Below are positions 54,652 to 64,000 of a DNA stretch of 64,000 nucleotides, piece after piece (positions within the stretch are counted from its first letter, which is position 1; the number at the start of each line of letters is the position of its first letter). The translations under genes were made by a program, and so were the position numbers. Under the pieces are notes generated by a model that saw only the letters and a list, made by a program, of their open reading frames with translations, ran no database searches and was not told the DNA's origin. Source of the DNA: Farysia itapuensis (taxonomy: Eukaryota; Basidiomycota; Ustilaginomycetes; Ustilaginales; Ustilaginaceae); contig JALBYC010000005.1 in assembly GCA_023212645.1 (NCBI GenBank), positions 124,001 to 188,000 of the forward strand. Direction: 5' to 3'.

Positions 54652-56208
54652 ATGGCTGCGCCTTCCGACGCAACTGAACAATCCACTTTGAGACCGGGCT
54701 CCTACATCCTCGTCTCTGCCTCGTCACCTCACGATGGCGAAGTTGACCCTTCACATATCTCAACGTATCCTAGACGAAGGAGGCCGCGGTGCTCGCTCCT
54801 CTTGCCTGCACTTGCCTTGATCGACGGCGTGATGACCGTCGTACTTGGTAGCATTGTCTACAGACAAGAGTTACAGTATCACAGCGGGAAACCATCAGCG
54901 TTGTCAAGATCGGCAGTACGGCATGCCGCTTCTCGAGAGCGTCGCAAGATCATCTTGATTGTGCTTGCGTTTTCCTTGGCTCGTGTCAGCGTTTACGCCT
55001 TCATCGGCTTCAGTAAGCGGATCCGTCAACATGGCGTCACAATTGCTGCAATCAGCATCCTCGGTACTCTGTTCTACGCCTCTATTGCCAACATGCTCTT
55101 CCAAGCACGGTCGAAGCACGGGTTGAATGACCCCGCCCACTTTCCTGACATTGATCATACCAGGTGGCACTGGGTGGACTCTTTCCGACACGTACACCCC
55201 ACAATGACTATACTTCTGGGAATCGAGCTAGCTTTCACGCTTTTGGAATGGGTTGTGTACATCGCCGTCGTCGGTGTCAAAATTCCGCCCGGATCAAATC
55301 CGGTGAGAGCAAAACGCTGGGCGAGATCCTTGACCAAGAACCCAAGCTACAGACGCGGTGCCGAGTCGCAAAGTCTCCATGCTTCCGATCTGGAGGACGT
55401 CGAACACACAGACGACACTGAGGATGAACTTGTCGCGACGCCGAATCGCTGTCAGTCTTCCGTCCAGTTCCCCGCATTCGCGTCAAGTCCTACCGCAACT
55501 GAGACGCTCAAGCCACGGAACTACGGAAGCATGCTTGATGAACCAAGAACACCACCAAGCAATCGCAATTCGCGCGTCGAAAGCAAGCAAGATAGTCGCC
55601 GCAGTCCTACGGAAGCAGCACAGATTGGGTCACGCCAGTCCGAGCTCTACGCGCCATCGCCAGATTCCGCCGAGCTAGGAATGAACAGCTCTTCTGTTGC
55701 GAATCAAGCTGATGACAGCATGACCAGCGGCGAGATCGACATGGACGAAACCGACGACGATGACGACGACGTGAGCGACCCAGATGACATTGTGGACGTC
55801 ACGCCAAATCGTAGAGTGGCCCGGCAGGAAGCGCGCATGCGTCTGGCCCATGCCGCACTTCCCGACAGACGACCGTCCGCTGGCACGCTGGCTGCCTTCA
55901 GCCTTTTCGGCACTGGCATGAATCAGTCAACACCCTCTCGTTCATCACAGCACGGCAATACAAACGTCTTTCCCGACTCTCAAGCGGTGAATGATCGCAC
56001 TCCAGCGTCAGATGCCCAGATACCCACGTCAGCCTCTTCGGGAGCTTTCAGTGTGGCCAGCATAGTGCCAAGCTCATCGTCTAGTTCCGGCTTCCCTTCT
56101 TCGTCCGGAGCCGACACTCCCAGCTCTTCACGAAGCAGCTTCAGAGACAAGAAGCTACGGCTACCCAATTGGATGAAACCCAAGCGGAAAGCATCGAATC
56201 GGCCATAA
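54652..56208 (+). CDS. Four-transmembrane protein with a long acidic Ser-rich tail, function unknown
   Basis: A 518-residue protein with no family I recognise. Four hydrophobic segments are clear at about 47-70, 99-120, 128-150 and 185-209, with a conserved-looking loop HFPDIDHTRWHWVDSFRHVHP between the third and fourth. An Arg run (PRRRRPR, 40-46) precedes the first segment. The remaining 300 residues are Ser/Thr/Asp-rich, with an acidic run near residues 365-380 (DETDDDDDDVSDPDD), and end with a basic RLPNWMKPKRK. The pattern suggests an endomembrane or plasma-membrane protein with a cytosolic, likely phosphorylated tail. ATG 54652 is the first ATG giving an acid-free context before TM1; the frame is open 27 codons upstream. 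Confidence 0.7.
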   Translation: MAAPSDATEQSTLRPGSYILVSASSPHDGEVDPSHISTYPRRRRPRCSLLLPALALIDGVMTVVLGSIVYRQELQYHSGKPSALSRSAVRHAASRERRKIILIVLAFSLARVSVYAFIGFSKRIRQHGVTIAAISILGTLFYASIANMLFQARSKHGLNDPAHFPDIDHTRWHWVDSFRHVHPTMTILLGIELAFTLLEWVVYIAVVGVKIPPGSNPVRAKRWARSLTKNPSYRRGAESQSLHASDLEDVEHTDDTEDELVATPNRCQSSVQFPAFASSPTATETLKPRNYGSMLDEPRTPPSNRNSRVESKQDSRRSPTEAAQIGSRQSELYAPSPDSAELGMNSSSVANQADDSMTSGEIDMDETDDDDDDVSDPDDIVDVTPNRRVARQEARMRLAHAALPDRRPSAGTLAAFSLFGTGMNQSTPSRSSQHGNTNVFPDSQAVNDRTPASDAQIPTSASSGAFSVASIVPSSSSSSGFPSSSGADTPSSSRSSFRDKKLRLPNWMKPKRKASNRP

Positions 56209-56618
56209 GGCAGCCCTGCAGCCATCACGAAAAGTAACCACGTAAGATCTCGTCATGTCATGCTTATCACATCATGGAAATACGGAAATAATAATCAGAG
56301 TGGAAACGTGGAAATGTGAAAACAAAATTGGCCATAGCGTCATGCCTTCTCTCTCCACCACACCTCGACGACTCAGCTTGACTCTGGCTGTGTTCTTCCA
56401 ATATATCTTCTCTAGGTCTCCCTCGATCAGCGCCGCTTTTCTTGCGTGCGAGTCGAACATTTGCAACTGCTGCTCATCAGCCTACTGTCAACGGCTGTCG
56501 TCCGATCACGCTGTCTGCCTTCAAGCTGACACCCTCATCTTCACATTCGTCGATCTCCGTCGCGTCTACCCGACTTTCTGCCACCACCGCCCACTTTTCT
56601 TCCTCATCCCGAACCAAA

Positions 56619-58070
56619 ATGCCTCCGCTTCCGAAACCACTGACCGACCACTATGACATGATCGTCATTGGCGGTGGGTCTGGCGCGATGGGCGTCTCAC
56701 GCCGCGCAGCAGCCTATGGTAAGAAAGTTTGCGTCATCGAGGAAGATGGTCGACTTGGCGGCACCTGCGTCAACGTCGGATGTGTACCAAAGAAGCTCAT
56801 GTGGCATGCTGCCGACATCGGCGAGCATCTGAAGGAAGCTCCAGAGTATGGCTTTGGTGATCCCAACAACAAGCCATCTATCCCAAGCTTCTCCTGGAAC
56901 TATTTCGCCGAAAAGCGAGATGCATACGTGCGCAGGCTGAATGGCATCTATGACAAGAATCTTGACAAGGACGGTGTGGAATACTTCTCCGGCCACGGAA
57001 AAATGACTGGACCCAAAGAAGTCGAGATCACGATGCGCGGCGAGGATGGCAAGTTCAACGCTGGAATCTATAAAGTCACCGGAGACCGAGTCGTCATCGC
57101 CACTGGCGGTAGACCTATTGTGCCCTCTGATGATAAGATTTCTGGAGCATCACTCGGCATTGACTCCGATGGCTTCTTTGCCCTACGAGAGCAGCCCAAG
57201 CGAGTGGTAGTAGTCGGTGCAGGGTACATCGCTGTCGAATTAGCCGGCGTCTTCAACACGCTCGGCAGCGAAACGCAACTGTTGATTCGACACAAGAACT
57301 TTTTGCGCACTTTCGACCCCATCATCGGCGACACATTGGCTGAGTACATGGACAAGACCGGACTCAAAGTGCGCCAGGAGACCAACATCACCAAAGTCAC
57401 CGGCGGAAAAGGCTCGCCACTGACCATCGAGACGGACAAAGGAGACAGCATTGAAGCCGACTGTCTGTTGTGGGCGATTGGACGACGTCCGAACACCGAC
57501 AACCTTGGTCTTGAGACCGCTGGTGTGGAGCTCGATAAGGGCGGCAACATTGTCGTTGACAAGTACCAGGAGACCAATGTCAAGGGTGTGTTTGCCATTG
57601 GCGATATCCAGGGCAAAGCCTTGTTAACTCCAGTTGCGATCGCTGCTGGCCGGAAGTTGTCCAATCGCTTATACGGTCATCCGGATCTCAAGGACGATCA
57701 CATGGACTACACAAACATTCCTACCGTCGTCTTCTCCCACCCAACTTCAGGCACAGTTGGTCTGACTGAAGCGGAAGCAATCGAAAAATTCGGTGAGGAG
57801 AACGTGAAGGTGCCTGCGTCCAAGTTCACATCCATGTACTACGGCATGTTGGAACACAAAGCTCCCTCGGCATTCAAAATGGTCGTCGGTCCTGGTGACA
57901 AGGTCGTCGGCCTGCACATTGTCGGCCTTGGTGCTGACGAGATGATGCAAGGCTTCGGTGTTGCCGTCAAAATGGGTGCTACTGTCAAGGATTTCCAAGA
58001 GACTTGTGCTATTCATCCCACTTCGGGCGAAGAAATCGTCACTATGGTCCCAACAACCAAGAAACCTTAG
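56619..58070 (+). CDS. GLR1: Glutathione reductase (NADPH), possibly dual-targeted
   Basis: Reduces glutathione disulfide with NADPH. From ATG 56619 the protein has 484 residues, the normal cytosolic length. It shows the FAD dinucleotide motif [10 protein letters not shown] (16-25), redox-active Cys50 and Cys55 in [16 protein letters not shown], the NADPH motif [24 protein letters not shown] near the second FAD site, and the catalytic His467-Pro-Thr with Glu472 from the partner subunit. The reading frame is open upstream to 56382 and from about 56416 encodes a basic, Ser/Thr/Ala-rich, acid-free stretch that looks like a mitochondrial presequence but has no ATG; see findings. It converges with the formin gene (94 bp between stops). 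Confidence 0.95.
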   Translation: MPPLPKPLTDHYDMIVIGGGSGAMGVSRRAAAYGKKVCVIEEDGRLGGTCVNVGCVPKKLMWHAADIGEHLKEAPEYGFGDPNNKPSIPSFSWNYFAEKRDAYVRRLNGIYDKNLDKDGVEYFSGHGKMTGPKEVEITMRGEDGKFNAGIYKVTGDRVVIATGGRPIVPSDDKISGASLGIDSDGFFALREQPKRVVVVGAGYIAVELAGVFNTLGSETQLLIRHKNFLRTFDPIIGDTLAEYMDKTGLKVRQETNITKVTGGKGSPLTIETDKGDSIEADCLLWAIGRRPNTDNLGLETAGVELDKGGNIVVDKYQETNVKGVFAIGDIQGKALLTPVAIAAGRKLSNRLYGHPDLKDDHMDYTNIPTVVFSHPTSGTVGLTEAEAIEKFGEENVKVPASKFTSMYYGMLEHKAPSAFKMVVGPGDKVVGLHIVGLGADEMMQGFGVAVKMGATVKDFQETCAIHPTSGEEIVTMVPTTKKP

Positions 58071-58164
58071 ATCGCGATTACGATTTACGACACAGCCAAC
58101 TCTTTCATCGTGTATTAATCAACTTTCGTGTGGGACTACGAATTGAGAGTGGCATCAGGGGGTA

Positions 58165-61100
58165 TTAGAGTGCGAGGTGCAAGGCTTCAGCATCGTCCTT
58201 GTTAACGGGATCGCCGGTTAGAAAGACGCGCGAAAGGGGCCGGTGTGTGTTGGCCTGCTTGACGCGGAGCGATTTGCGTCCACTCAGCGTGCCATTTGGA
58301 TTAGCTGAAAGGGTTGCATACACCGAATCGCGGCTTGGCGTGAAGGCACTGCGTCGACCAATAGTGTCCTCAGCTTCGCAATCCCATTCGGATACGGACG
58401 ATGGCGTGTTGTGAACGGATGCGCTCGGATCTCTGACATGCGCGTACGGTCCGCCTTCTCGAAAGCCAGCGCCTGCTTTGCGTCCCATGCCGCCCAAGCG
58501 AAGTTCCTTGATTGCTTCGTCTAGCTGTCCACGCCCTCGGTATGATCTTCGACCGGCCTCTTCTGTCTTGCTGCGATCGGCATGAGAAGATTCTGATATC
58601 TCGATCTCGGCTTCTGACTTGAAAGCTCCCGCCAACGCGCCGTCCGAGCTAAGCAGAATAGAGGGCGCGGCTGCTGGTTCGTCTGCAAATCTGAAACGTG
58701 AGGGCGTCGGCGTTGAGTCGTTGACTGAGGAGGACGTATCTGCTGCCTCGGCTGGCGAGGATCCAGATTGTTCATACGACACATGGACCACTGGGGACAC
58801 TGTCGACCCTGTCGTATGTGAGAGATGCTCATTTGCAGCTGAGAGCACAGGCCCGCGAACCTCGGGTCCGAACCGGGGAACCTGGAAGCCCCCGATGCCT
58901 TTGCCTGCTGCAGCCTTTTGCCTCTTCTGCTCGTCCAAGACCATCTTCCTATCTGCTTGCAATGTGTCTTCCTCCGCTCGCATCAAGGCTTGACCAAAGC
59001 TGCTGATGAGACCGAAGAATGCTTCTGGTTTAGTCTGCGCTGGATCCTCTCCGAAGTAGGTGAGTAGTGTTTTGCAGCTCGTCTGTACGCTTGACCCGAC
59101 AGTCTGCAATGCTTTCACCTGAACGCTCGATTGCTGCAAAAAGTCTTCAGTCACTTCGACAAAGCGATCGCTTTGAGAAGAAATTTGCAGTCTTTTGAGC
59201 ATCCGCACTTCTTCTGTGACTTTTTCATGCCCCAGCACGAGCGTGCCGATAGACTGATTGATGCTCTGCGTCGACAAGCGTGCAGCGGCTTCCACATGAG
59301 AGCAATCATCCAAGAATCCGATTAAGGTTTGGTCAACCTTGTTGAGAACTCGGACCAAGTAGTGCAGCAAGGTCGGCGTTGCAGGTGTGGGGTTCGAAGG
59401 TTTTGTGTCCCTGAGCTTTAGTAAATCGCTGAGCTGAAAGCCAGCCGCCTCTCCTCGAAATGTGGCCGAATTGAGAACGTTGCCGATGGTGAGCACTGTG
59501 TGTAAGACAGTTTTGAATTTTGTACTGGCGTTCACCTCTTCAACAGCGTTTTTCAGGACTTGTAAATCCGGTTTGAGCTCCTCCAGGTCAAGCTCGAACT
59601 TGCGCATGTGCACCATGCATGCCAGTCTTTCTGAAATTCGGGGAATGCCAAGCATTTCCTTGAAGAATTGATCCGCTTTGCTTAATGAGGCAAAATTGCC
59701 TTCGTATTCGCGCACAAGCTCTAGCTCTTCGCTCGTTGGTAGGCACGATCTAATGCTCTTGAGATGGTCCAAACTCAATTTGCCATCGTCGCATTCCAGT
59801 AAGGCTGTGCGCAGCTCTGAGAAGGGTATCTTGATCCTTGTCAGCATGATCGAAATGTTTTGTGCTCGGGAAATGTTGATAAGAGTAGTCGTGTTCAATC
59901 TGCGGCCACTCTGGACCTTGTCCACGGGCGCAATTGAAGGCTTACTGCCCAGAGCGAAAAGCTCGTCAAGACGCTCAATCTCCCTCGTTACGTCCAAAGA
60001 TGTTGTGGGCAGATCGTTCCATACCGTAGTGGCCAGAGAGTGAGCTGGGATTTTGTTCCAGAAGAGAGGCTTTCGTTTTCTTTTAGGAATCTGTGGGAGA
60101 CTGGGCGGAGCGGGTATACGTCGCACGTGAACGTCAGAAGAAGATGCAAGCTCCGATAATGGCGGGGCTCCCCGCATGCCTGGAGGGGGAGGTGGTGGCG
60201 GGGGTGCTCCCACCCCTGGCGGAGGAGGTGGCGGCGGGGGCCCGGCATCAGCCAAAGGCGGTGGCGGTGGTGGTGGCGGAGGAGCATTCCCGGCAGGTCC
60301 GACACTCGGAGGTGGGGGCGGAGGCGGCGGAACTATATTCTCTCGGACAGTAGCGGCTGCGACGCTGTTTGCACTATCTGGTGAGCCGATGTCTCGTGTC
60401 GTCGAAGGAGCTGCTGTCGGAAGATGTACCGTAGCGTCCTTTGAAGACGACGAGATCTTCCTAGTCGTATCTGCTTGTTCACTTCCAACATCGTTTGCAC
60501 CAGCTTCGATGCCTGCGACACTCACCGAATTTGTCTGCTGATCTGCTTCGTGCAGATCGGACGAGACAGAATTTATCTGCCTGCTGAGGTCGACCTTTAC
60601 CTGAGTTCCTGCTTTAGCAGCTGGACCGCCATCGGTAGGCTTCAGCGGAAGGACAGAACCAGCAATTGGGGGCAGTGGAGCTCGGCGGTGCACAGGGGCA
60701 GCAGTGACGCCAGACACTCCAACACCAAGACCTTGAAGTTGAAGATGCAGTAGAAGTGCTTGAAGCTTGGCTATCTCGCCTTGTAGTTTCGCGATCTGGG
60801 CATCTTTCTCGAGTAGAGCAAGCGCTTGCTGATCGTTGTCGTGAGAGGGAGTTCTCTGGTCGAGTGCTTTCATAGCTTGCTCCTGCAATTTCGAGACATC
60901 GGTACGGAGAGCGGCGATCTCAGCGTCCTTCTTGCCAAGGGCATCGATGGTCCGTCGGGCCATCATGTCCGCCTCCATCTCGGTGTTAAGGGCAGTCGTG
61001 AGCTCAGCTTTGATACCGTCTTCCTTTTCTTTGACCTCTTCTTGTGCCTGCGTCAGCCCGTTCTGAAATCGCCCGTAGACGGCTTCCAGAGCTCGCTTCA

Positions 61101-63966
61101 AGTACTTTATCTCTCGCTCCTTCAGCTCGACTTGCGCCTCGGTATTCGCGATCTGCTCTTTGTGTCTTGCAATCTCTTCCATCAGATTTGTCCACTGCCT
61201 GTTTCTCTCTAAGCGTTCTTTCTTTGCACCTTCATCGCCATCCGGTCGATCATTCGGACGAGCCGACGAGGAGAGGCGCTCAAGATCGGCTTGCAGTTCG
61301 ATAACCTGCTTCTCCTTTGCAACAAGCCGCTGAATTACGCCTGCAAAAGTCTCTTTCTCGCCGCATTTAGTCGGACTCGCCGGTGTTTTCGACATATCAT
61401 TCCCGTCATCCTCGCGAAGAGCGGACGCTCCAGGCAAGCTCCGGAGAGTTATAACCTCAGCGGTCTGCTCGTTGAGCTTCGTCTTGAGGGATGCTTTTTC
61501 GTCACTGAGTTCTTCGACTTTGGCACGCAGACCCTCAAGCTCTTCAACAAAGCTGCTAGGTACCGAACTCGTGTCGCTAGATCTACTTGCTTTGATCATG
61601 GCTTGTTTTCCAACCAGATGCTGTATGTTGGCTAGATACGACTGCATGAAACCGCGCCAGCCCTCGTCGAAGTCCACAATTTGGACAGATTCTTCCACGT
61701 ACTTGTCAACGACAAAGAGTAAGTCTGTCTTGAATTGATGGTCAATATCTCGATCGAGTATGTTCGAAGTATGCCGTAGGATGGAGACCATAATCGGATA
61801 CAAATCTGTGTGCTCCTCATGTGATCTGCATAGAATATCTTCAACACCACCAGGAACAGGAACAGGAAGGCGGATCGGATGTTGTTCGGCTCTGCTGAGC
61901 ACACGATTTTGCAATTCATCTTGATCGTCTTGTTTTTCTTCAAGGTACACCTGGATTTGCGTCATAAGGCCTTCAGGAGGGTCTACGTAGCGAAGGGAAA
62001 CAAGCGCTTCGTTCAGATCCCGACGTGCGAACTCGTCTCGAAGCGCAACCCGCTCTTCCAGATCTTCTGGGCTGTTTGTGATTGCGTTGACGAGTCCCAT
62101 GGCCGCAGTACGATACTCCCATACGATTGCGGTTTCCTCGTCGGTGTCTTCGAGGTCTGATGAACAGTCACTCTCTTGCATATGATCATCGGCCCTACGT
62201 GGTCTTAGGCTGTCGACCAAGAACGCAAATCGGAAGCGCTCATCTGCAGCTACTTTGAGCTCAGAGAAGGCGGCGCAGACCTTACGATGACCGGAATCCA
62301 GTGACAAGACGCAAAGTGCTGCGAGGACGTCAGCGACCTGCAGTTTCAGCTTGAACGAAGACGAACGTAGGCCGCAAGCAATATAATAGATAAGGTGCGG
62401 CTGTTGGAGAACGCAGTCGAAACCGAGTTCAGTGTTCATCAGGGTTCGTAGGCACTTGAGCGTTTCGAGCAAGATTGTATCTGACATGTCCTTTCGCTCT
62501 GGCCTCTTGCCCTTGTCTCGGTTGAGGTTCCCGATCAGGCTTTCAGTCTCGACGCGCATGATACGTTCAATGGCATCAAGCCCGTCGGACCGCAGAAAGC
62601 TAGCAATCCAAGATAGCTTGGCACTGCTCAGCATCACGCGTAGAGAGAGTAGGTCCTTTACAAGAGCTTTTCTGCTGACTTTGCCATCACGAAGCTTGAC
62701 AATTGTGCTTTCAACTGAGTTGTTGTCAGAGTCAACATGCGGACTTCCTGGACCTGCGGAAGAAAAGCCTCCTCCCCACCAGCTACTCCACAGTGTTGAT
62801 GCAGCACCGGCGCTGCTGCCGGTGTGGCTCTTTTTGTTTGTGCAGTCATCAACACGAGGATGAGAAGATTCAATTGATCCGGTAGACCCGTTCTCAGATG
62901 GCACCGTAGTCCGTCTGGTACTACCGCTGCCCCGGCTAGAAAAGTCGCGGGTGCCGCTGCCAGAAAGACTTCTGCGCGGACTCGAGCCGACTGCTTCCTC
63001 GAGCTCCGTTGCAGCTCCGCTCGTGTCGTTAAGCCCAGTAAAACTCGAAATGCTGAATCGGTTGGACCATCCCCCGGCAAGTGCCGACGCGCGACTCAGT
63101 GTGTCCGCCAAACCTCCGGTGTGAGGAGAGTCTCCACCCTGCTGTGAGACAGACACGCGGGGTTTCGTAGGTGTAGATGCGCGCGCAGTCTCATTCTGAC
63201 GGATGAGAAAGCGCTTGCGTTCATCCGGCAGAGCAAGCATAGCTGTTCGACTAGTGCCCTTGATCCCCAAATCAGTCATCAGTTCTTCGAATCTGGTCAA
63301 GAGTCTTTCAGGCGTGTCCAATTCGTCTACCGTTGGTGAGTCTTGATGCATAGAATGAACGGATGGCGATCTTGACTTGAGACCGACGTCATCTTCGAGT
63401 TCAAGGGGACCGCTTACACTGAATGTCTTTCCGCTCTGACCTACGGTGCTTGCAACACGTCGGGTTGCCTTTTTGGGAGGAGTCTCAGGCAAGTTGACCG
63501 TCTTATCCGCGGATGGAGATGAAGTCGAGGGCTCGCCGCTGCCAATCCAGCCCTCAAACATCCTGCTGAGTCTCGCTGTAGCTGTATGGCTCTGTGGACG
63601 TCCCTTTTTCATCTCATTGACTGGTCCTTGACTACTTTCGGCGAGTGCGTTCTTCGGCTGTGACGGTCCAGAATCGGCTGTATCGCCCAAGAGATCAGTC
63701 GAAGATAAATCTCGTAAGGCCGCAGAGGATACTTTGCCTTTCAATGTGCGACTGAGCGCTTCTTCGCTGTCTTCAAATGTTGAAGGGTCGGAGGAGGTGT
63801 GGATGTCTGATACGGACAAGGTATCAGGTTCAGCATTGCCCATCGCCGGCAACCCTTGTTTTTGAGTCGATGTCGTGTTGCTGGAAGGAGGCGATGCTTT
63901 GGAGGCCTTGCCGGTACTCGCAGCATTCCAGAGACTGAGCATACCGCTCGTTGCATTAGAGGTCAT
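58165..63966 (-). CDS. Diaphanous-related formin (GBD/FH3-FH1-FH2-DAD)
   Basis: A 1933-residue actin-nucleating protein, complete in the window. The N-terminal 200 residues are Ser-rich; a GTPase-binding and FH3-like armadillo region covers about 220-780 (LSLRVMLSSAKLSWIASFLRSDGLDAIERIM). A long coiled coil spans roughly 800-1100. FH1 is at about 1207-1265, with four clusters of consecutive prolines for profilin. FH2 starts near 1294 (KRKPLFWNKIPAHSL) and includes the Ile/Lys core (NISIMLTRIKIPFSEL) and GNVLNSATFRGEAAGFQLSDLLKL. A DAD-type element near 1813 (LDEAIKELRLGGMGRK) suggests autoinhibition relieved by a Rho/Cdc42 GTPase. Smuts have two formins, Srf1 and Drf1; I cannot decide which this is. 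The start ATG is 63964-63966. Confidence 0.94.
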   Translation of the reverse strand: MTSNATSGMLSLWNAASTGKASKASPPSSNTTSTQKQGLPAMGNAEPDTLSVSDIHTSSDPSTFEDSEEALSRTLKGKVSSAALRDLSSTDLLGDTADSGPSQPKNALAESSQGPVNEMKKGRPQSHTATARLSRMFEGWIGSGEPSTSSPSADKTVNLPETPPKKATRRVASTVGQSGKTFSVSGPLELEDDVGLKSRSPSVHSMHQDSPTVDELDTPERLLTRFEELMTDLGIKGTSRTAMLALPDERKRFLIRQNETARASTPTKPRVSVSQQGGDSPHTGGLADTLSRASALAGGWSNRFSISSFTGLNDTSGAATELEEAVGSSPRRSLSGSGTRDFSSRGSGSTRRTTVPSENGSTGSIESSHPRVDDCTNKKSHTGSSAGAASTLWSSWWGGGFSSAGPGSPHVDSDNNSVESTIVKLRDGKVSRKALVKDLLSLRVMLSSAKLSWIASFLRSDGLDAIERIMRVETESLIGNLNRDKGKRPERKDMSDTILLETLKCLRTLMNTELGFDCVLQQPHLIYYIACGLRSSSFKLKLQVADVLAALCVLSLDSGHRKVCAAFSELKVAADERFRFAFLVDSLRPRRADDHMQESDCSSDLEDTDEETAIVWEYRTAAMGLVNAITNSPEDLEERVALRDEFARRDLNEALVSLRYVDPPEGLMTQIQVYLEEKQDDQDELQNRVLSRAEQHPIRLPVPVPGGVEDILCRSHEEHTDLYPIMVSILRHTSNILDRDIDHQFKTDLLFVVDKYVEESVQIVDFDEGWRGFMQSYLANIQHLVGKQAMIKASRSSDTSSVPSSFVEELEGLRAKVEELSDEKASLKTKLNEQTAEVITLRSLPGASALREDDGNDMSKTPASPTKCGEKETFAGVIQRLVAKEKQVIELQADLERLSSSARPNDRPDGDEGAKKERLERNRQWTNLMEEIARHKEQIANTEAQVELKEREIKYLKRALEAVYGRFQNGLTQAQEEVKEKEDGIKAELTTALNTEMEADMMARRTIDALGKKDAEIAALRTDVSKLQEQAMKALDQRTPSHDNDQQALALLEKDAQIAKLQGEIAKLQALLLHLQLQGLGVGVSGVTAAPVHRRAPLPPIAGSVLPLKPTDGGPAAKAGTQVKVDLSRQINSVSSDLHEADQQTNSVSVAGIEAGANDVGSEQADTTRKISSSSKDATVHLPTAAPSTTRDIGSPDSANSVAAATVRENIVPPPPPPPPSVGPAGNAPPPPPPPPPLADAGPPPPPPPPGVGAPPPPPPPPGMRGAPPLSELASSSDVHVRRIPAPPSLPQIPKRKRKPLFWNKIPAHSLATTVWNDLPTTSLDVTREIERLDELFALGSKPSIAPVDKVQSGRRLNTTTLINISRAQNISIMLTRIKIPFSELRTALLECDDGKLSLDHLKSIRSCLPTSEELELVREYEGNFASLSKADQFFKEMLGIPRISERLACMVHMRKFELDLEELKPDLQVLKNAVEEVNASTKFKTVLHTVLTIGNVLNSATFRGEAAGFQLSDLLKLRDTKPSNPTPATPTLLHYLVRVLNKVDQTLIGFLDDCSHVEAAARLSTQSINQSIGTLVLGHEKVTEEVRMLKRLQISSQSDRFVEVTEDFLQQSSVQVKALQTVGSSVQTSCKTLLTYFGEDPAQTKPEAFFGLISSFGQALMRAEEDTLQADRKMVLDEQKRQKAAAGKGIGGFQVPRFGPEVRGPVLSAANEHLSHTTGSTVSPVVHVSYEQSGSSPAEAADTSSSVNDSTPTPSRFRFADEPAAAPSILLSSDGALAGAFKSEAEIEISESSHADRSKTEEAGRRSYRGRGQLDEAIKELRLGGMGRKAGAGFREGGPYAHVRDPSASVHNTPSSVSEWDCEAEDTIGRRSAFTPSRDSVYATLSANPNGTLSGRKSLRVKQANTHRPLSRVFLTGDPVNKDDAEALHLAL

Positions 63967-64000
63967 TTTTGGTGATACTTGCTGACCTGAACCAGAGGTG

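Noticed and set aside
60170..60350. GGTGGCGG-type tandem repeat as a minisatellite
   Set aside because: It is the codon repeat of the proline-rich FH1 region of the formin.

Overview
The window is nuclear DNA from a basidiomycete fungus, most likely a smut-type fungus (Ustilaginomycotina). Evidence: a eukaryotic gene set (elongator, RNA polymerase I, SSU processome, 26S proteasome lid, formin), about 26 protein genes in 64 kb, mostly single-exon, with a few short GT-AG introns (64-133 nt), plus a CRY-DASH flavoprotein and a PKA-type kinase with a long N-terminal extension. The clade is an inference from gene style and protein character, not from a marker search. I found no tRNA, rRNA, transposon, CRISPR array or bacterial-type operon.

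Layout. 1-9.3 kb: the 3' end of an unknown KEN-box protein, a CaiB/BaiF CoA-transferase, a PH+ORD oxysterol-binding protein, and a large BTB (germ-cell-less-like) protein. 9.8-11.0 kb: a FAM72 homologue, followed by a 2.65-kb stretch with no recognisable gene. 13.7-20.6 kb: HIS3 (three exons), PGS1, RPN8 (two exons) and an HCS1/IGHMBP2-type helicase. 20.6-27.3 kb: ELP1 and a PKA-like kinase. 28.5-32.0 kb: mitochondrial uL14 (two exons), a wax-synthase-like MBOAT acyltransferase and a small six-cysteine secreted protein (two exons). 32.0-37.9 kb: a large PPR protein divergent from a YAF9-type YEATS protein. 37.9-41.9 kb: a secreted tyrosinase-like protein beside CRY-DASH. 42.4-51.0 kb: RPA135, HEM3 and UTP18. 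51.0-58.1 kb: an ArsB/CitMHS permease divergent from MRM2, a four-TM protein and glutathione reductase. 58.2-64.0 kb: a complete Diaphanous-type formin.

The genes are mostly housekeeping and do not form one pathway. Loose themes are ribosome production (RPA135, UTP18), mitochondrial function (uL14m, PPR, MRM2, PGS1) and possible photoprotection (tyrosinase next to CRY-DASH). The most variable-looking segment is 29.6-32.0 kb (MBOAT plus secreted cysteine-rich protein). No obviously new multi-gene system is visible. The best leads are single-gene oddities: an in-frame presequence without an AUG ahead of GLR1, an out-of-frame start peptide ahead of the PPR gene, an unusual ORP signature, a FAM72 homologue with long flanks, a much enlarged HEM3, a tyrosinase with degenerate second-sphere residues, and candidate light-response and CACGTG promoter sites.
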